The translations under genes and the position numbers were made by a program. The notes beneath the pieces were generated by a model. It was not told the origin of the DNA. It was given only the letters and a program-made list of their open reading frames with translations, and did not search any database. Below, in pieces: positions 33,184 to 35,066 of a DNA stretch of 35,066 bases. Each line of letters opens with the position of its first letter. Positions within the stretch are counted from its first letter, which is position 1. This stretch comes from DATJGF01 sp035495315 (GTDB lineage: Bacteria > Verrucomicrobiota > Verrucomicrobiia > Limisphaerales > UBA8199). The stretch spans positions 1 through 35,066 of the forward strand of contig DATJGF010000043.1 of NCBI GenBank assembly GCA_035495315.1, read 5' to 3'.

Positions 33184-33963
33184 TCAAACATTGAGCTCGC
33201 CCCGTAAGTAGACGACCGCGCCCCCTGCAATGCCAACACGGTCGCCCATCAACCGGCAGAAAAGCTCGCCGCCGCGTTGGGAGATTTGTTTGGCAAACAG
33301 CTCCTTCTTCCTCAATCGCTCGGCCCAGAACGGAATCAAGGTGCAATGAGCCGAACCGGTGACAGGATCTTCATCGATGCCGGCCGCTGGCGCAAAGAAG
33401 CGCGAAACGAAATCCGCCTGTTTGTCGCGTGCAGTGGCGATTATTCCGAGAACATCCAGTTGACGCAGCAAACCAAAATCCGGTTTCAAACCCGCAACCT
33501 CCAGCGGCGAATCAAAAACCGCCAGGTAATCGCGTGAGCGCAGAACCTCCGCGGGTCTGCTGCCGAGCCCGCGAATCAACTGCTCTGGCGCAGTGCAGCG
33601 CACAGGCGGACGCGAGGGAAAATCAAGCTCGACGAGACCCTTTCGTTTTGCGGCGCTTAACCAGCCGCTCTTTGTGTCAAAGCGAATCATGTCCGATTGG
33701 TGACCTCGTTCAAAAAATAGGGCAAAGGCCGAGGCCAGGGTGGCGTGGCCGCAGAGATCGACCTCGATGGCTGGCGTAAACCAGCGCAGTTCGAAAAAAT
33801 CTTCACGCTGAATGAGGAAGGCCGTTTCCGACAGATCATTCTCCGCTGCGATTGCTTTCAAAGTGTTGTCAGGCAGCCACTCTGAGAGGATGCAGACGCC
33901 GGCCGGATTGCCTCCGAACGTGTTGTTAGTAAAGGCGTTGACCTGGAAGTAAGGGACTCGCAT
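33184..33963 (-). CDS. PhzF-family isomerase/epimerase-like protein
   Basis: 259 residues, near the usual 260-300. The family residues are present: catalytic Glu46 in NDLSETAFL, DLCGHAT (69-75) and the second-domain DEDPVTGSAHC (197-207), with an N-terminal VNAFTNNTFGGNPAGV. The two-lobed diaminopimelate-epimerase-like fold shifts protons on small acids; PhzF itself isomerises DHHA in phenazine synthesis, but most family members have unknown substrates and no phenazine genes are here. It converges with the quinoprotein gene (57 bases) and diverges from the FKBP gene. Confidence 0.88.
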   Translation of the reverse strand: MRVPYFQVNAFTNNTFGGNPAGVCILSEWLPDNTLKAIAAENDLSETAFLIQREDFFELRWFTPAIEVDLCGHATLASAFALFFERGHQSDMIRFDTKSGWLSAAKRKGLVELDFPSRPPVRCTAPEQLIRGLGSRPAEVLRSRDYLAVFDSPLEVAGLKPDFGLLRQLDVLGIIATARDKQADFVSRFFAPAAGIDEDPVTGSAHCTLIPFWAERLRKKELFAKQISQRGGELFCRLMGDRVGIAGGAVVYLRGELNV

Positions 33964-34112
33964 CTCAGATTTTTTGTCACGTTACCAGATCGGCAAAGGT
34001 CTCTCAAGAGACGCTCTGATCGAGACGGAATATCCGGTTATTAGTGCTGGACTTTTCGCCGGATTCGTGTAGACCAAGCTACTCTTAACGTTATTGTCAA
34101 TAAACATACAGT

Positions 34113-35003
34113 ATGAGAATTGGATTGAAAACGGTGGCAGTCATAGGGCTTGGCTTGGCCCTGGTACAGTCGGGAGCCCGAGCGGCGGATAATAAGCCGG
34201 CCGATAACAAAACGGCGGCGTCATTTAAGGATGACAAAGAGAAGGCAAGCTATGCGATCGGCATGTACTTCGGCAGCCAGATCAAGCGCAGCAACATGGA
34301 TTTAGATGAAGAGGTGGTCATCGGCGCATTAAAGGACATGCTCGCTGGCAAAGAAGCCAGGCTGTCGGACCATGATGCCCAGACGGTGATCCGCAGTTAC
34401 CAAATGGAAGCGCGAAAGAAAGTCGCCGAGAAGAACAAAGCCGCGGGCGAAGCCTTCCTGGCAGAGAACAAGAAAAAAGATGGCGTCAAGACGCATACCG
34501 TGACCTTAGCCGACGGCAAAACAGCTGAATTGCAGTACAAAATAATCACCGAGGGGACCGGCTCGGTGCCCAAGAGCAACGACGTCGTTACTGTCACCTA
34601 CCGCGGGACGACGATCGACGGCAAGGAATTTGACAGCACGGCCAAGCACGGCGGCACACCGATGAAACGCGCCGCCAATCAGCTCATCAAGGGCTGGACC
34701 GAAGCCCTTCAGATGATGAAAGTCGGCTCGAAATGGGAGATTTATATGCCGTCGACGTTGGCCTACGGCGATAATGGCACGCCCAATATTGACCCGGGAT
34801 CCACCTTGATTTTTGAAATGGAATTGCTGGGGATCGAGCCGCCACCCGCAGCGCCCGTCGCACAGGCGCATCCTCAGCCACTCACCAGCGACATTATCAA
34901 AGTGCCTTCAGCCGAAGAGCTGAAAAAAGGCGCGAAAATCGAGGTGATTAAACCCGAAGACGCGGCGAAGGCTGCGCAGGCGGAGAAGAAGCCGGACAAA
35001 TAG
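34113..35003 (+). CDS. Exported FKBP-type peptidyl-prolyl cis-trans isomerase (FkpA/Mip-like)
   Basis: 296 residues. A signal peptide (MRIGLKTVAVIGLGLALVQS, cleavage after ARA near residue 24) is followed by a helical N-terminal dimerisation domain (about 36-120, KASYAIGMYFGSQIKRSN...) and an FKBP domain (about 137-243) with TVTYRGTTIDGKEFDST, IKGWTEALQMMKVGSKW and STLAYG, and then GSTLIFEMELLGIE. A Pro-rich linker leads to a charged tail ending PDK that is not part of the FKBP fold. The protein would act as a proline isomerase and chaperone in the periplasm or outer membrane. A strong terminator follows 30 bases after the stop. Confidence 0.92.
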   Translation: MRIGLKTVAVIGLGLALVQSGARAADNKPADNKTAASFKDDKEKASYAIGMYFGSQIKRSNMDLDEEVVIGALKDMLAGKEARLSDHDAQTVIRSYQMEARKKVAEKNKAAGEAFLAENKKKDGVKTHTVTLADGKTAELQYKIITEGTGSVPKSNDVVTVTYRGTTIDGKEFDSTAKHGGTPMKRAANQLIKGWTEALQMMKVGSKWEIYMPSTLAYGDNGTPNIDPGSTLIFEMELLGIEPPPAAPVAQAHPQPLTSDIIKVPSAEELKKGAKIEVIKPEDAAKAAQAEKKPDK

Positions 35004-35032
35004 CTTCGAACAAAATTCATTTTTAGTGGTAG

Positions 35033-35062
35033 ACAGGCGCCCGGAAGGGCGCCTGTTTTTTT
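35033..35062 (+). terminator. Intrinsic terminator of the FKBP gene
   Basis: ACAGGCGCCC (35033-35042), loop GGAA, GGGCGCCTGT (35047-35056) and a run of T to 35062: ten perfect base pairs followed by a plus-strand T-tract, 30 bases after the stop. Confidence 0.92.
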
Positions 35063-35066
35063 ACTT

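Noticed and set aside
1..35066. tRNA, rRNA, CRISPR array, transposase, phage or toxin-antitoxin genes
   Set aside because: No T-arm-type GTTCGANTC clusters in a cloverleaf, no spaced direct repeats and no such protein families were found on reading both strands.

Overview
The window looks like chromosomal DNA of a free-living, probably soil or plant-litter, Verrucomicrobium of the Pedosphaera/Limisphaerales type. Several things point there: secreted proteins ending in a 'W...RFY+V' tail, a PulG-like pseudopilin ending in a 'FFDGHVE' block, futalosine-pathway menaquinone synthesis (MqnC), a WYL regulator beginning 'RPPLERMLRIHQAI', and a hairpin repeat that, when translated, gives the 'LINTSLQRG...LLKQGVNE' peptide I associate with this group. 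The assignment is inference; no rRNA is present.

Layout. 1-1.4 kb: the end of an MBOAT acyltransferase and its SGNH partner, a polysaccharide O-acetylation pair. 1.6-5.64 kb: three leftward genes for envelope or secreted proteins (pseudopilin, cupredoxin/Ig-like protein, large sialidase-like protein). 5.7-7.05 kb: a 1.4-kb stretch without a credible protein gene, and the most interesting part of the window. It holds a tight cluster of DnaA-box-like 9-mers (5872-6045) in AT-rich DNA. Directly after comes about 860 bases packed with GNRA-capped hairpins, ending in a 14-bp hairpin and a T-rich tract (to about 6917): a candidate replication origin next to a candidate large structured non-coding RNA. 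7.05-17.96 kb: mostly housekeeping genes (cysK, rho, a WYL regulator, CsbD-like, TPR lipoprotein-like, purU, mqnC, a CBM48 protein, a small His-rich lipoprotein missed by length cut-offs, a MobA-like nucleotidyltransferase, a stand-alone LigD-type polymerase, htpX).

17.98-33.13 kb: a carbohydrate-use island. It encodes a GH127 beta-L-arabinofuranosidase-like enzyme, an MFS transporter, an enolase-superfamily (sugar-acid dehydratase-like) enzyme, two related beta-propellers (one with a Tat signal, one without signal), a large secreted protein that I do not recognise but which looks like a glycosidase, a right-handed beta-helix protein translationally coupled to it, and a PQQ-type quinoprotein dehydrogenase. 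A reasonable but unproven reading is outer hydrolysis of an arabinose/uronate-rich plant polymer, periplasmic oxidation of a released sugar to an aldonic acid, uptake and dehydration. 33.18 kb to the end: a PhzF-family enzyme and an exported FKBP-type peptidyl-prolyl isomerase with a clear terminator.

Repeats. Two copies of a 165-172 bp four-hairpin element with inverted ends are present (8098-8262; 28697-28868). The second copy sits in frame just after the start codon of the beta-helix gene. A separate perfect 25-bp inverted repeat separates the MFS and enolase-superfamily genes. I saw no tRNA, rRNA, CRISPR array, transposase or phage gene.
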